This document shows positions 21,615-34,234 of a stretch of 64,000 bases of DNA, piece after piece. Numbering within the stretch: position 1 is the first letter of the stretch; every line of letters starts with the position of its first letter. The notes below the pieces were generated by a model. The model had not been told where the DNA came from and did not search any database. It saw only the letters and a list, made by a program, of their open reading frames with translations. Location: the NCBI GenBank assembly GCA_016169945.1, contig JADLSH010000315.1, positions 248,001 to 312,000 on the forward strand, in the 5' to 3' direction. Origin of the DNA: Trachythela sp. YZ-2020. Lineage: Eukaryota; Cnidaria; Anthozoa; Malacalcyonacea; Clavulariidae. Both the position numbers and the translations under genes were made by a program.

Positions 21615-24034
21615 ATAATTTATTTAACACTCAAAAGTACAAAGAAAAAAAGAGGTTACAAGTAGCTATTTACAAAATATGAGTGTAAGCCACCTGGCCT
21701 TTAAATAAGAATCAAACAAATAACTATATGGTTGACAGAAGACATCTAATATTTATACAATATCAATAAATAGAATAAAAAAAATACACCAAATACAATA
21801 AACATTATTTACAATACAATAGACAAACAAACAAAACAAAAGGAGCCGAAAATATAAATTTAATAAATAAATATTGGAAACCATATAAATTTGATGCTAG
21901 TAAGAGCCAATTATCTGATTTTTAAAAAAATTTTAAAAACAAATTACACTTAACGATTTAAATGATTCATTAATAGTGTTCCATAATTTGGGTCCACAAA
22001 AACGAATATTAAACATTCCATAGTTCGTTCGAATTAGCGGTAAAGAGAAAGTTGTCTTGGATGCAACACGTGTATTGTACAAATGCAGACTGGATTAAAA
22101 TGATATCCATCAAAATTGACTGAGATTGCCCTCACTGCACCGAAGCATAAATAGTGCTGTATAGCGATCAACTATGTCTAAAAAATTTTAAAAGACTGAG
22201 TTTTTTAAAAAGAGATGAGGAGTGTGCTTGAAAATCAGAAAATGTAATGATACGAATAGATTTTTTTTGTAAAACTATCAAAGGATGTAAATTGGTTTTA
22301 TAAGTGTTTCCCCAAATCAAAACACCATATGTGAGAAACGAAGAAATAATTGAATAATAAACTTGGAGAAGTATGTGAGACCAATGCCTCTTGAAATTTT
22401 TTTCGAGAGTTCATGTATATGATCCTTCCAATTCAGATGAATAATAATACCTAAATATTTAATGCTTTTCTTTTCCTTTATTACTTTATCATGAATTTTA
22501 AGACTTATAGAAAAAGTTGGATGAAATTTTTAAGGTGGATGAAAAAGAACAAAATTAGATTTGTCAATATTTAAAGATAGCTTGTCAGCACAAAGCCACT
22601 CATTGACATTGCACAATTGTTTGTTTAAAATTGTTTCTAAACACATGATGCTTTTATGGGAACAAAATAAATTGGAGTCATCAGCAAATAAATGGAAGTC
22701 AATTTCACTTGCGAAATTACTAAAATCATTTATATATAATAAGAACAACAAGGTCCTAGTACAGATCCCTCAGGAACACCGCAGGCAATAAGTTTATACT
22801 CAGATGTTGAAGTGCCAATTGATACAAATTGTCTTCTATTTGTAAGGTAAGAGCAAAACCAATCTTTTGCTAATCCCCTAACTCCATAATTTTCAAGTTT
22901 TTTTTAATAAGATTATATAATTAACAGTATCAAACGCTTTACTTAGGTCAAGAAAGATACCACATGAATAAAGTTTATTTTCAATTGCTTTTTGAATTTT
23001 GTCAGTAATGAGCAAAATTGCATGGGTTGTTGAAAGATTGGAACGAAATCCAAATTGTCCATCAAATAGAACTATTTAATAATCGTTTGTACATTAGTTT
23101 TTCTAAAATTTTATTGAAGATTGAAAGTAATGAAATAGGTCGATAATTTGAAATAATAACTTTTGGTCCTTTCTTATATACATGAATGACTCTTGCAATT
23201 TTCAATTTATCTGGCACAACACCTAATGAAAATGAACAATTAAAGAGATATGCCAGTGGACCGGATAACAGAAATCTAAGAGTCTTTAGTAACCTTGTAG
23301 GAATGCTAAACGGTCCATTTGACTTGGATGGGTTTAGTTTGTTAATTTCATCTTCAATTTCAGTAGCATTTGTTGGAAAGAGCACAAAACTGTGGCAAAG
23401 TGATGTATTCAGAAAGGTTTCAATTGGAGTTTGGCATTAGCAATAGTCTGTGAATTGGACAATTTTGAATTTCCAATCTCCAGAGTTGTAGGGAAGGAAT
23501 GATTTGATGGCTTGAGGGTTATTAATTGCTTTATGCCCTTCCATGTCTCTTTGATATTATTTCTATTAATTGTAAAATAGTCATTATAATATGATTTTTT
23601 ACTTTGGAGTAGCAAGTGTTTTATTTTATTCCTGTAGGTTTTAAATTTTGAAAAGTAATAGGCATTTTTTGACCTTAGATAAAGTTTGTAAAGCTTATTC
23701 TTAGTTCTTATAGAGGCCCTAATGCCACTTGTTATCGATGGTTTGACGGCTAGTAAACGCACCTGTTTCTTAGAAAGCTTCCTTGCGGGAACATGACTAT
23801 CAATGATCTCAGATAATTTAGCATGAAAGGAATCAAAAATAAGATTTACATCATCAGTTACAAGCAAGACATCCTTCCAGTCGATTAATTGGACATCATG
23901 CAAAAGATTTTCCTCAGTAAAATTAGAATAATCTCGACGGTAGATGATTGGTGTGGACGAGGAACAAGTAAGCTTATTAATTATAAGAAAATTTGGAAGA
24001 TGATCTGATATATCCCAGGGATGAACCACGCACA
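21615..24034 (-). mobile_element. LINE B: second CR1/L2-like retrotransposon, 5'-truncated, copy 1
   Basis: Minus strand. Starts in the endonuclease C-terminus (DISDHLPNFLI, the SDH block), then a linker rich in Lys/Tyr, then RT blocks LNPSKSNGPFSIPTRLLK, NYRPISLLSIFNKILE and FADDSNLF. The 3' end is an AT-rich UTR followed by a TTG-repeat tail. Several frameshifts and stops; inactive. The RT reads VIHVYKKG here and in copy 2, but VIPVYKKG in copy 3, where Pro is the usual residue. Confidence 0.85.
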
Positions 24035-24320
24035 AATGTTGTTTATATATACTTTATTACTTAGAACATTTATTACAAGGCTTTCGTGGTTGTAAAATCA
24101 TTGGTGCAGCTTTGTTACACAGTTAATCAGTTATCATTCAAAGGCTTTTAAAAAAATATTTGGGGGGCGATTCCTCCCCCCCCCCAGTTTCCGTCACTGT
24201 GTAGAAGATTGGGCTCTAACCCGGAGATGGGCATTCCAACACACTTTACAATCCACGCCCACCTGAAAAGATCAACACGAGGCTGTGCGTGGTGCAACGT
24301 TTCACGTTTCCTGAATATAA

Positions 24321-24859
24321 TACGACTGTTTGATTCAGTATAACTTAAAAACTAAAAGAGCTATTACTCTTAAACAAGTTTCTTTGCATTCAGCGATGTC
24401 TAACATATATGACATGTGCATTTTCATGCAATATTGACTGAGATAGCTGCATTTAAACTTGAGTAAACATTTTTGGAACTGTCATGAAATAGCTAAAACG
24501 GCCTATTAAACTAATTTGATAACCGTTACCATTTTATCGTAAGTATTATTTCAATGAAATGAAGTTGAAGTTAGAAATGTTTCTTGAATAGATATGCTTT
24601 TTCATTCTAACATTTGACCTTCTAACTTCACTTCATTGAAACGAATACTTACGTTAAATGCTAATGGTTATGAAATTATATTTAATAATAGGCCATTTTT
24701 AGCTAATTCTGGACACTTCCAAAAATGTTTACTCAAGTTTAAACGCAGCTATCTCGGTCAATATTGCATGAAAATGCACATGACATATATCAAAATTTAA
24801 TGTTGTTTTAGTGTAATGGGTCTTTTAGTTTTTAAGTTAAACTAAATCAAACAGTCGTA
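24321..24859. mobile_element. ~540-bp foldback MITE, copy 1
   Basis: Begins TACGACTGTTTGATT and ends with the inverse complement. The two ~260-bp arms pair imperfectly along their length around a centre near 24590. It may duplicate TA. Copies at 30623-31162 and 36666-37205. Confidence 0.85.
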
Positions 24860-25109
24860 CTTTCTTTTGCGCCATCCGGTGTATAGCTCAACATACCAAA
24901 ATAGAAGTAATGCAATTGAAAAAATGCACTTCAGATGTGGATACCGTTAATATCCCACAGCCCACGATTAACGTGTCTACATTCTATCATATTTGCCTTG
25001 GTTGTGTCCGAACCTTCTTGAAAAAGACAAAAACTCTTCGACATTCGAGAACAAGAAATCCTTTAGGAGGTTAGTAGTGCATGGCTACGATGGGCTTACA
25101 GGATATTCA

Positions 25110-25335
25110 GATATACCCCACCGGGGCAGCTTATTGTGTAATACTACACTACCTGCACTGTACCCCCATGTGTGAGGTATCTTTTTCAGGTAGTTAAGAC
25201 ACAAACCATGTAGCAGCTTATTGTAAAATACCACCTACGCTGGACCTCCATATTTGAGATATCTTTTTCAGATAGTTCAGACAAGTATCAAGCGGCAGAG
25301 TTCTTATTGTAGAATACTACATAAACTGGTCACTG
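25110..25335. repeat. Intronic ~75-bp subrepeats
   Basis: Three degenerate head-to-tail repeats built on GCAGCTTATTGT and GATATCTTTTTCAG, present in all three tandem units (about 31438-31650 and 37480-37690 in the others). Presumably in the intron downstream of the duplicated SERAC1 exons. Confidence 0.6.
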
Positions 25336-25361
25336 GAGCCCACAACCATAATTACCTATAC

Positions 25362-25719
25362 CGCACATAGAATGAGCAATCCATACAACAGGACGTCTCC
25401 CCACACCAGCATTCTTCAATTTGTTCAAAAGTTCCGAACTTCGATATTCAATGGTAGAACTGTAAATAGACAACGTTAGTATAATAATTACCTTAATATC
25501 CGGCTTTAAAGCACGTACGCTTGTATGCGGAAATTTGACAATTTTAAAGCGCGCGGGCCTCTACGTTTTGGGTAGTCAAAAAATATTGTCAAATTCAAGG
25601 CCTTGCTATACGACTTACACTTCAGGTTGCATTGGACATTTGGAGGTCCAGCCACTCAACTCTGTATCACATTCAACCAAAATAATGCGACATCTCGGAG
25701 CATCAACCGGCAACCAATC
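25362..25719 (-). pseudogene. SERAC1: Duplicated pair of SERAC1-like exons, copy 1
   Basis: Exon 25719-25619 (101 nt, [10 protein letters not shown] ... MQPE) and exon 25459-25362 (98 nt, [14 protein letters not shown] ... WIAHSMC) with intact splice sites and open frames. They equal the exon pair at 38074-37717, which joins to the rest of the gene. Because the exons upstream exist only once (right of 38600), this copy is an orphan pair, unless an unusual transcript includes it. Confidence 0.8.
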
Positions 25720-26522
25720 CTAGAAAACAATTAAGTTACGTAACGTCACGGCTACACTACCTAAAGACTGAGTGGAAGAAGGAGTTCAGTGGGTTAGCTT
25801 TGTCACGGCTGTCAGTAATAAAAGATTGATTATCTCGAAGGAAGTTCGCGGTGATTTTGACTGACGTAGAGGATTTTACGTAGGACCAGAAACGTTTTGG
25901 GTTTTCCGTTACAGAGTCTCTGAGTTTAATTGCGTACTCCTTCTTTTTTTGCGAGATAAGTTGTTTGGTTACGCTTCGAAGATCTTTAAACTTTTGAGCG
26001 TCATGAATGCAACCCGTTCTATTGGCTTTTAGTCTTTGCTTGTTTTTTCTCTTAATGAGACAATAGCTCTTTATCAATCCATTGGTGATCATGGATATTT
26101 CTGGTCTTAGATTTAGGCACGTGCTGGTTAACAGCGGTCAGAAATACATCACACCAATTTGAGAGAGAGGCATCCACATCATTAGGTACAAAACACTTGT
26201 CCCAAGGGGTGTTCTGGAGTGAGTTATTTAGAATAGACCAATCTACTCTTTTAAAGTTGTAGACAATGCGTTTAATGTCCGGTTTCTTAGGGACCCTTAG
26301 ATCTAGATCAAAACCGATCAATTTGTGATCGGTAGAGATGATGTCGTCATAATCATGTAAACTATATACTTTGTCAGGAATGTTTGTTAAGATCAAGTCA
26401 AGAATGTTGTTGTTCTCGTTGGAAAGTGAACCAACTGCCACAAGTAATTGTCTTTGACAAATTTAGTAAAGTAGTTGTGCAATGATTCGGAAGAGGAGGC
26501 AATGCCAGTAGACCAATCAATA

Positions 26523-27041
26523 TCAGCAGATTAAAATGCCACAGATGATTATCTGATCGAAATTTAATTGAGAGGCGTGGCGTAATGACTTTTTAAGTTC
26601 TTTCAGATGGTCAAGGTTGGAGTTGGGCGGCCTGTAAAACACGACAGCCAGGATTTTACGCCTAGCTTCAGGTCGAAGTTCGCATAGTAGAATTTCCGCA
26701 TCACCTTCTAAGTCTTTACGACAAAGAGTTTGTATAGAATTCTTTACTGCTAGCATAACTCCACCTCCAGTTTTATCCTTTCTGTCACGTCGATGGATGG
26801 AAAAGTCTAAATCAGGCAAGATCTCACAGTCCAATATACGAGGTTTTAACCAAGTATCAGTGATATCGATTAAGTCCAGGTCTGCGGCGAGAGCTTGTAA
26901 TTCTGCTGATTTGTTTACTATGCTTCGCGCATTCATATATAGACACTTAATTTCCGAACAGAAAGAGTGTTGAGTTTGTTCATGGGGTAGTGTTACTTGC
27001 GCTGTGAGGTACAGGACCTGGATGTGAATGTATGTCTCCAC
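26523..27041 (-). pseudogene. LINE A endonuclease, copy 2
   Basis: Same domain as in copy 1 without the 223-bp deletion. It continues through EILLCELRPEARRKILAVVF and RPPNSNLDHLKELKK, the middle of the endonuclease, to a stop. Downstream fragments at 26441-26052 and 26092-25757 end at the unit boundary. Confidence 0.8.
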
Positions 27042-27420
27042 TACGTATAGCAGATACCATTATTGGGTTGAAAGAAGCAGAGCTTAAGATAGTAGTTTAG
27101 TCTCCTTTTCATAAAACCTTTCCGACGAAAGAACACAGTTGAGGATGATAAATTAATTCCAGAGTGCCAAGTAGGGCAAACTTTAAAATCCATCTGTGCT
27201 TTTGTTAATGAAGGTGAGGTTTCACTACCATTGATGTTATATTTAGAACTTTGTATGGAGAGAAGTAGAAGAAACTGGAGCTGGTGGAATGTCAGGGAAA
27301 ATCCCGCAGTCAAGATGTGGAATGTGCAAAATATCAGGGAGCAAAATCTCGGGTTTCAAAGGTCAAGTGAAAAGTTAAAACGAGGACGAGTTTTTCCCTA
27401 AATTGACGGTTAACAAATGT

Positions 27421-27771
27421 TTAGAAATGATGTAGTTTAAATTGGTGCCTTTCTTCCTTTTCGGCGGCTTCTTTTTCTCGCGTTTTTTCTCCCAACCATT
27501 GTGTAATCCGAGCGACTTCGACGTCGGCAGAATCGAGCTTTTCATCGACTGTAGAACTCCATGTCGCAATCTCTTCGAGTTCGACTTTCTCTCCGATTTT
27601 GACCGCTTCAACAGCGCGTTTGTGTTGTTCAACTTCACTTGAAATCGCTTTAAGGGTCGTAAGATGACGTTCGATAGCTTCTTTGTTGTTTTTGTCCAAG
27701 ATTTTACCAGTTTTAGTCACGGCGAGCTGTAACTGGATCAATTTGACTTCGAGATTAGCCTTTTCAGTCAT
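27421..27771 (-). pseudogene. Gag-like coiled-coil ORF, copy 2
   Basis: Identical in translation to the ORF at 21115-21465; see there. Confidence 0.55.
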
Positions 27772-27846
27772 CGTAGAATATAAGCGTAAAACCTAATATT
27801 TCGCTAAATTTTCGTCGGAGGTGCCAGGTAACGTAAATATCCCGCC

Positions 27847-27884
27847 TCCACAACAACAACAACAATAACAATAACAACAACAAT

Positions 27885-27914
<30 letters not shown>
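27847..27914 (+). repeat. (CAA)n microsatellite, copy 2
   Basis: As in copy 1, slightly different repeat number. Confidence 0.9.
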
Positions 27915-27916
<2 letters not shown>

Positions 27917-30336
27917 ATAATTTATTTAACACTCAAAAGTACAAAGAAAAAAAGAGGTTACAAGTAGCTATTTACAAAATATGAGTGTAAGCCACCTGGC
28001 CTTTAAATAAGAATCAAACAAATAACTATATGGTTGACAGAAGACATCTAATATTTATACAATATCAATAAATAGAATAAAAAAAATACACCAAATACAA
28101 TAAACATTATTTACAATACAATAGACAAACAAACAAAACAAAAGGAGCCGAAAATATAAATTTAATAAATAAATATTGGAAACCATATAAATTTGATGCT
28201 AGTAAGAGCCAATTATCTGATTTTTAAAAAAATTTTAAAAACAAATTACACTTAACGATTTAAATGATTCATTAATAGTGTTCCATAATTTGGGTCCACA
28301 AAAACGAATATTAAACATTCCATAGTTCGTTCGAATTAGCGGTAAAGAGAAAGTTGTCTTGGATGCAACACGTGTATTGTACAAATGCAGACTGGATTAA
28401 AATGATATCCATCAAAATTGACCGGGAGATTGCCCTCACTGCACCGAAGCATAAATAGTGCTGTATAGCGATCAACTATGTCTAAAAAATTTTAAAAGAC
28501 TGAGTTTTTTAAAAAGAGATGAGGAGTGTGCTTGAAAATCAGAAAATGTAATGATACGAATAGATTTTTTTTGTAAAACTATCAAAGGATGTAAATTGGT
28601 TTTATAAGTGTTTCCCCAAATCAAAACACCATATGTGAGAAACGAAGAAATAATTGAATAATAAACTTGGAGAAGTATGTGAGACCAATGCCTCTTGAAA
28701 TTTTTTTCGAGAGTTCATGTATATGATCCTTCCAATTCAGATGAATAATAATACCTAAATATTTAATGCTTTTCTTTTCCTTTATTACTTTATCATGAAT
28801 TTTAAGACTTATAGAAAAAGTTGGATGAAATTTTTAAGGTGGATGAAAAAGAACAAAATTAGATTTGTCAATATTTAAAGATAGCTTGTCAGCACAAAGC
28901 CACTCATTGACATTGCACAATTGTTTGTTTAAAATTGTTTCTAAACACATGATGCTTTTATGGGAACAAAATAAATTGGAGTCATCAGCAAATAAATGGA
29001 AGTCAATTTCACTTGCGAAATTACTAAAATCATTTATATATAATAAGAACAACAAAGGTCCTAGTACAGATCCCTCAGGAACACCGCAGGCAATAAGTTT
29101 ATACTCAGATGTTGAAGTGCCAATTGATACAAATTGTCTTCTATTTGTAAGGTAAGAGCAAAACCAATCTTTTGCTAATCCCCTAACTCCATAATTTTCA
29201 AGTTTTTAATAAGATTATATAATTAACAGTATCAAACGCTTTACTTAGGTCAAGAAAGATACCACATGAATAAAGTTTATTTTCAATTGCTTTTTGAATT
29301 TTGTCAGTAATGAGCAAAATTGCATGGGTTGTTGAAAGATTGGAACGAAATCCAAATTGTCCATCAAATAGAACTATTTAATAATCGTTTGTACATTAGT
29401 TTTTCTAAAATTTTATTGAAGATTGAAAGTAATGAAATAGGTCGATAATTTGAAATAATAACTTTTGGTCCTTTCTTATATACATGAATGACTCTTGCAA
29501 TTTTCAATTTATCTGGCACAACACCTAATGAAAATGAACAATTAAAGAGATATGCCAGTGGACCGGATAACAGAAATCTAAGAGTCTTTAGTAACCTTGT
29601 AGGAATGCTAAACGGTCCATTTGACTTGGATGGGTTTAGTTTGTTAATTTCATCTTCAATTTCAGTAGCATTTGTTGGAAAGAGCACAAAACTGTGGCAA
29701 AGTGATGTATTCAGAAAGGTTTCAATTGGAGTTTGGCATTAGCAATAGTCTGTGAATTGGACAATTTTGAATTTCCAATCTCCAGAGTTGTAGGGAAGGA
29801 ATGATTTGATGGCTTGAGGGTTATTAATTGCTTTATGCCCTTCCATGTCTCTTTGATATTATTTCTATTAATTGTAAAATAGTCATTATAATATGATTTT
29901 TTACTTTGGAGTAGCAAGTGTTTTATTTTATTCCTGTAGGTTTTAAATTTTGAAAAGTAATAGGCATTTTTTGACCTTAGATAAAGTTTGTAAAGCTTAT
30001 TCTTAGTTCTTATAGAGGCCCTAATGCCACTTGTTATCGATGGTTTGACGGCTAGTAAACGCACCTGTTTCTTAGAAAGCTTCCTTGCGGGAACATGACT
30101 ATCAATGATCTCAGATAATTTAGCATGAAAGGAATCAAAAATAAGATTTACATCATCAGTTACAAGCAAGACATCCTTCCAGTCGATTAATTGGACATCA
30201 TGCAAAAGATTTTCCTCAGTAAAATTAGAATAATCTCGACGGTAGATGATTGGTGTGGACGAGGAACAAGTAAGCTTATTAATTATAAGAAAATTTGGAA
30301 GATGATCTGATATATCCCAGGGATGAACCACGCACA
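27915..30336 (-). mobile_element. LINE B, copy 2
   Basis: Same blocks and frameshifts as copy 1; the endonuclease/linker frame (30337-29711) is intact at 208 codons. Confidence 0.85.
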
Positions 30337-30622
30337 AATGTTGTTTATATATACTTTATTACTTAGAACATTTATTACAAGGCTTTCGTGGTTGTAAAAT
30401 CATTGGTGCAGCTTTGTTACACAGTTAATCAGTTATCATTCAAAGGCTTTTAAAAAAATATTTGGGGGGCGATTCCTCCCCCCCCCCAGTTTCCGTCACT
30501 GTGTAGAAGATTGGGCTCTAACCCGGAGATGGGCATTCCAACACACTTTACAATCCACGCCCACCTGAAAAGATCAACACGAGGCTGTGCGTGGTGCAAC
30601 GTTTCACGTTTCCTGAATATAA

Positions 30623-31162
30623 TACGACTGTTTGATTCAGTATAACTTAAAAACTAAAAGAGCTATTACTCTTAAACAAGTTTCTTTGCATTCAGCGATG
30701 TCTAACATATATGACATGTGCATTTTCATGCAATATTGACTGAGATAGCTGCATTTAAACTTGAGTAAACATTTTTGGAACTGTCGCGAAATAGCTAAAA
30801 ACGGCCTATTAAACTAATTTGATAACCGTTACCATTTTATCGTAAGTATTATTTCAATGAAATGAAGTTGAAGTTAGAAATGTTTCTTGAATAGATATGC
30901 TTTTTCATTCTAACATTTGACCTTCTAACTTCACTTCATTGAAACGAATACTTACGTTAAATGCTAATGGTTATGAAATTATATTTAATAATAGGCCATT
31001 TTTAGCTAATTCTGGACACTTCCAAAAATGTTTACTCAAGTTTAAACGCAGCTATCTCGGTCAATATTGCATGAAAATGCACATGACATATATCAAAATT
31101 TAATGTTGTTTTAGTGTAATGGGTCTTTTAGTTTTTAAGTTAAACTAAATCAAACAGTCGTA
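30623..31162. mobile_element. Foldback MITE, copy 2
   Basis: Same element as 24321-24859, with a few substitutions. Confidence 0.85.
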
Positions 31163-31676
31163 CTTTCTTTTGCGCCATCCGGTGTATAGCTCAACATACC
31201 AAAATAGAAGTAATGCAATTGAAAAAATGCACTTCAGATGTGGATACCGTTAATATCCCACAGCTCACGATTAACCCTTCTACATTCTATATAATACAAT
31301 CATATCTGCCTTGGTTGTGTCCGAACCTTCCTGAAAAAGACAAAAAAACTCTTCGACATTCGAGAACAAGAAATCCTTTAGGAGGTTAGTAGTGCATGGC
31401 TACGATGGGCTTACAGGATATTCAGATATACCCCACCGGGGCAGCTTATTGTGTAATACTACACTACCTGCACTGTACCCCCATGTGTGAGGTATCTTTT
31501 TCAGGTAGTTAAGACACAAACCATGTAGCAGCTTATTGTAAAATACCACCTACGCTGGACCTCCATATTTGAGATATCTTTTTCAGATAGTTCAGACAAG
31601 TATCAAGCGGCAGAGTTCTTATTGTAGAATACTACATAAACTGGTCACTGGAGCCCACAACCATAATTACCTATAC

Positions 31677-32034
31677 CGCACATAGAATGAGCAATCCATA
31701 CAACAGGACGTCTCCCCACACCAGCATTCTTCAATTTGTTCAAAAGTTCCGAACTTCGATATTCAATGGTAGAACTGTAAATAGACAACGTTAGTATAAT
31801 AATTACCTTAATATCCGGCTTTAAAGCACGTACGCTTGTATGCGGAAACTTGACAATTTTAAAGCGCGCGGGCCTCTACGTTTTGGGTAGTCAAAAAATA
31901 TTGTCAAATTCAAGGCCTTGCTATACGACTTACACTTCAGGTTGCATTGGACATTTGGAGGTCCAGCCACTCAACTCTGTATCACATTCAACCAAAATAA
32001 TGCGACATCTCGGAGCATCAACCGGCAACCAATC
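31677..32034 (-). pseudogene. SERAC1: Duplicated pair of SERAC1-like exons, copy 2
   Basis: Exons 32034-31934 and 31774-31677, open and with intact splice sites, same sequence as copy 1. Confidence 0.8.
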
Positions 32035-32837
32035 CTAGAAAACAATTAAGTTACGTAACGTCACGGCTACACTACCTAAAGACTGAGTGGAAGAAGGAGT
32101 TCAGTGGGTTAGCTTTGTCACGGCTGTCAGTAATAAAAGATTGATTATCTCGAAGGAAGTTCGCGGTGATTTTGACTGACGTAGAGGATTTTACGTAGGA
32201 CCAGAACCGTTTTGGGTTTTCCGTTACAGAGTCTCTGAGTTTAATTGCGTACTCCTTCTTTTTTTGCGAGATAAGTTGTTTGGTTACGCTTCGAAGATCT
32301 TTAAACTTTTGAGCGTCATGAATGCAACCCGTTCTATTGGCTTTTAGTCTTTGCTTGTTTTTTCTCTTAATGAGACAATAGCTCTTTATCAATCCATTGG
32401 TGATCATGGATATTTCTGGTCTTAGATTTAGGCACGTGCTGGTTAACAGCGGTCAGAAATACATCACACCAATTTGAGAGAGAGGCATCCACATCATTAG
32501 GTACAAAACACTTGTCCCAAGGGGTGTTCTGGAGTGAGTTATTTAGAATAGACCAATCTACTCTTTTAAAGTTGTAGACAATGCGTTTAATGTCCGGTTT
32601 CTTAGGGACCCTTAGATCTAGATCAAAACCGATCAATTTGTGATCGGTAGAGATGATGTCGTCATAATCATGTAAACTATATACTTTGTCAGGAATGTTT
32701 GTTAAGATCAAGTCAAGAATGTTGTTGTTCTCGTTGGAAAGTGAACCAACTGCCACAAGTAATTGTCTTTGACAAATTTAGTAAAGTAGTTGTGCAATGA
32801 TTCGGAAGAGGAGGCAATGCCAGTAGACCAATCAATA

Positions 32838-33630
32838 TCAGCAGATTAAAATGCCACAGATGATTATCTGATCGAAATTTAATTGAGAGGCGTGGCGTAA
32901 TGACTTTTTAAGTTCTTTCAGATGGTCAAGGTTGGAGTTGGGCGGCCTGTAAAACACGACAGCCAGGATTTTACGCCTAGCTTCAGGTCGAAGTTCGCAT
33001 AGTAGAATTTCCGCATCACCTTCTAAGTCTTTACGACAAAGAGTTTGTATAGAATTCTTTACTGCTAGCATAACTCCACCTCCAGTTTTATCCTTTCTGT
33101 CACGTCGATGGATGGAAAAGTCTAAATCAGGCAAGATCTCACAGTCCAATATACGAGGTTTTAACCAAGTATCAGTGATATCGATTAAGTCCAGGTCTGC
33201 GGCGAGAGCTTGTAATTCTGCTGATTTGTTTACTATGCTTCGCGCATTCATCTATAGACACTTAATTTCCGAACAGAAAGAGTGTTGAGTTTGTTCATGG
33301 GGTAGTGTTACTTGCGCTGTGAGGTACAGGACCTGGATGTGAATGTATGTCTCCACTACGTATAGCAGATACCATTATTGGGTTGAAAGAAGCAGAGCTG
33401 TTAAGATAGTAGTTTAGTCTCCTTTTCATAAAACCTTTCCGACGAAAGAACACAGTTGAGGATGATAAATTAATTCCAGAGTGCCAAGTAGGGCAAACTT
33501 TAAAATCCATCTGTGCTTTTGTTAATGAAGGTGAGGTTTCACTACCATTGATGTTATATTTAGAACTTTGTATGGAGAGAAGTAGAAGAAACTGGAGCTG
33601 GTGGAATGTCAGGGAAAATCCCGCAGTCAA
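32838..33630 (-). pseudogene. LINE A leader and endonuclease, copy 3
   Basis: The frame 33630-33295 reads through the hydrophobic leader to SAIRSGDIHSHPGP, because it has two nucleotides that copies 1 and 2 lack. GDIHSHPGP resembles a 2A ribosome-skipping motif (consensus DxExNPGP) as found near the start of some non-LTR retrotransposon ORFs, but lacks the Glu and Asn. The endonuclease frame (33251-32838) follows after a shift. Confidence 0.7.
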
Positions 33631-33737
33631 GATGTGGAATGTGCAAAATATCAGGGAGCAAAATCTCGGGTTTCAAAGGTCAAGTGAAAAGTTAAAACGA
33701 GGACGAGTTTTTCCCTAAATTGACGGTTAACAAATGT

Positions 33738-34088
33738 TTAGAAATGATGTAGTTTAAATTGGTGCCTTTCTTCCTTTTCGGCGGCTTCTTTTTCTCGCGT
33801 TTTTTCTCCCAACCATTGTGTAATCCGAGCGACTTCGACGTCGGCAGAATCGAGCTTTTCATCGACTGTAGAACTCCATGTCGCAATCTCTTCGAGTTCG
33901 ACTTTCTCTCCGATTTTGACCGCTTCAACAGCGCGTTTGTGTTGTTCAACTTCACTTGAAATCGCTTTAAGGGTCGTAAGATGACGTTCGATAGCTTCTT
34001 TGTTGTTTTTGTCCAAGATTTTACCAGTTTTAGTCACGGCGAGCTGTAACTGGATCAATTTGACTTCGAGATTAGCCTTTTCAGTCAT
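33738..34088 (-). pseudogene. Gag-like coiled-coil ORF, copy 3
   Basis: Identical in translation to 21115-21465. Confidence 0.55.
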
Positions 34089-34163
34089 CGTAGAATATAA
34101 GCGTAAAACCTAATATTTCGCTAAATTTTCGTCGAGGTGCCAGGTAACGTAAATATCCGCCTC

Positions 34164-34202
34164 CACAACAACAACAACAATAACAATAACAACAACAACA
34201 AT

Positions 34203-34232
<30 letters not shown>
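34164..34232 (+). repeat. (CAA)n microsatellite, copy 3
   Basis: As in copies 1 and 2. Confidence 0.9.

Positions 34233-34234
<2 letters not shown>

Larger units (their letters stand above)
19677..25760. repeat. Tandem unit copy 1 (6084 bp)
   Basis: Direct repeat of 25761-32075 and 32076-38115, near-identical by eye. It begins CTAAAGACTGAG inside LINE A, where copy 1 is continuous with the rest of that LINE; this is therefore the original left edge. It carries a 223-bp deletion relative to copies 2 and 3 near 20365, filled by a short repeat of the adjacent AACTGCCACAA. Confidence 0.95.
25761..32075. repeat. Tandem unit copy 2 (6315 bp, fullest)
   Basis: The left junction joins SERAC1-intron sequence (CACTAC) to LINE A interior (GACTGAG) across CTAAA. 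Lacks the deletions of copies 1 and 3 and so shows the full unit. Confidence 0.95.

Noticed and set aside
24031..24060. Possible second LTR: TGTTGTTTATATATACTTTA resembles the Bel/Pao LTR end at 13418
   Set aside because: Similarity covers only ~24 AT-rich bases and no matching LTR start could be found.
24985..25075. Minus-strand frame LLKDFLFSNVEEFLSF as the next SERAC1 exon
   Set aside because: Does not match the expected family sequence after the nucleophile elbow and lacks convincing splice sites.
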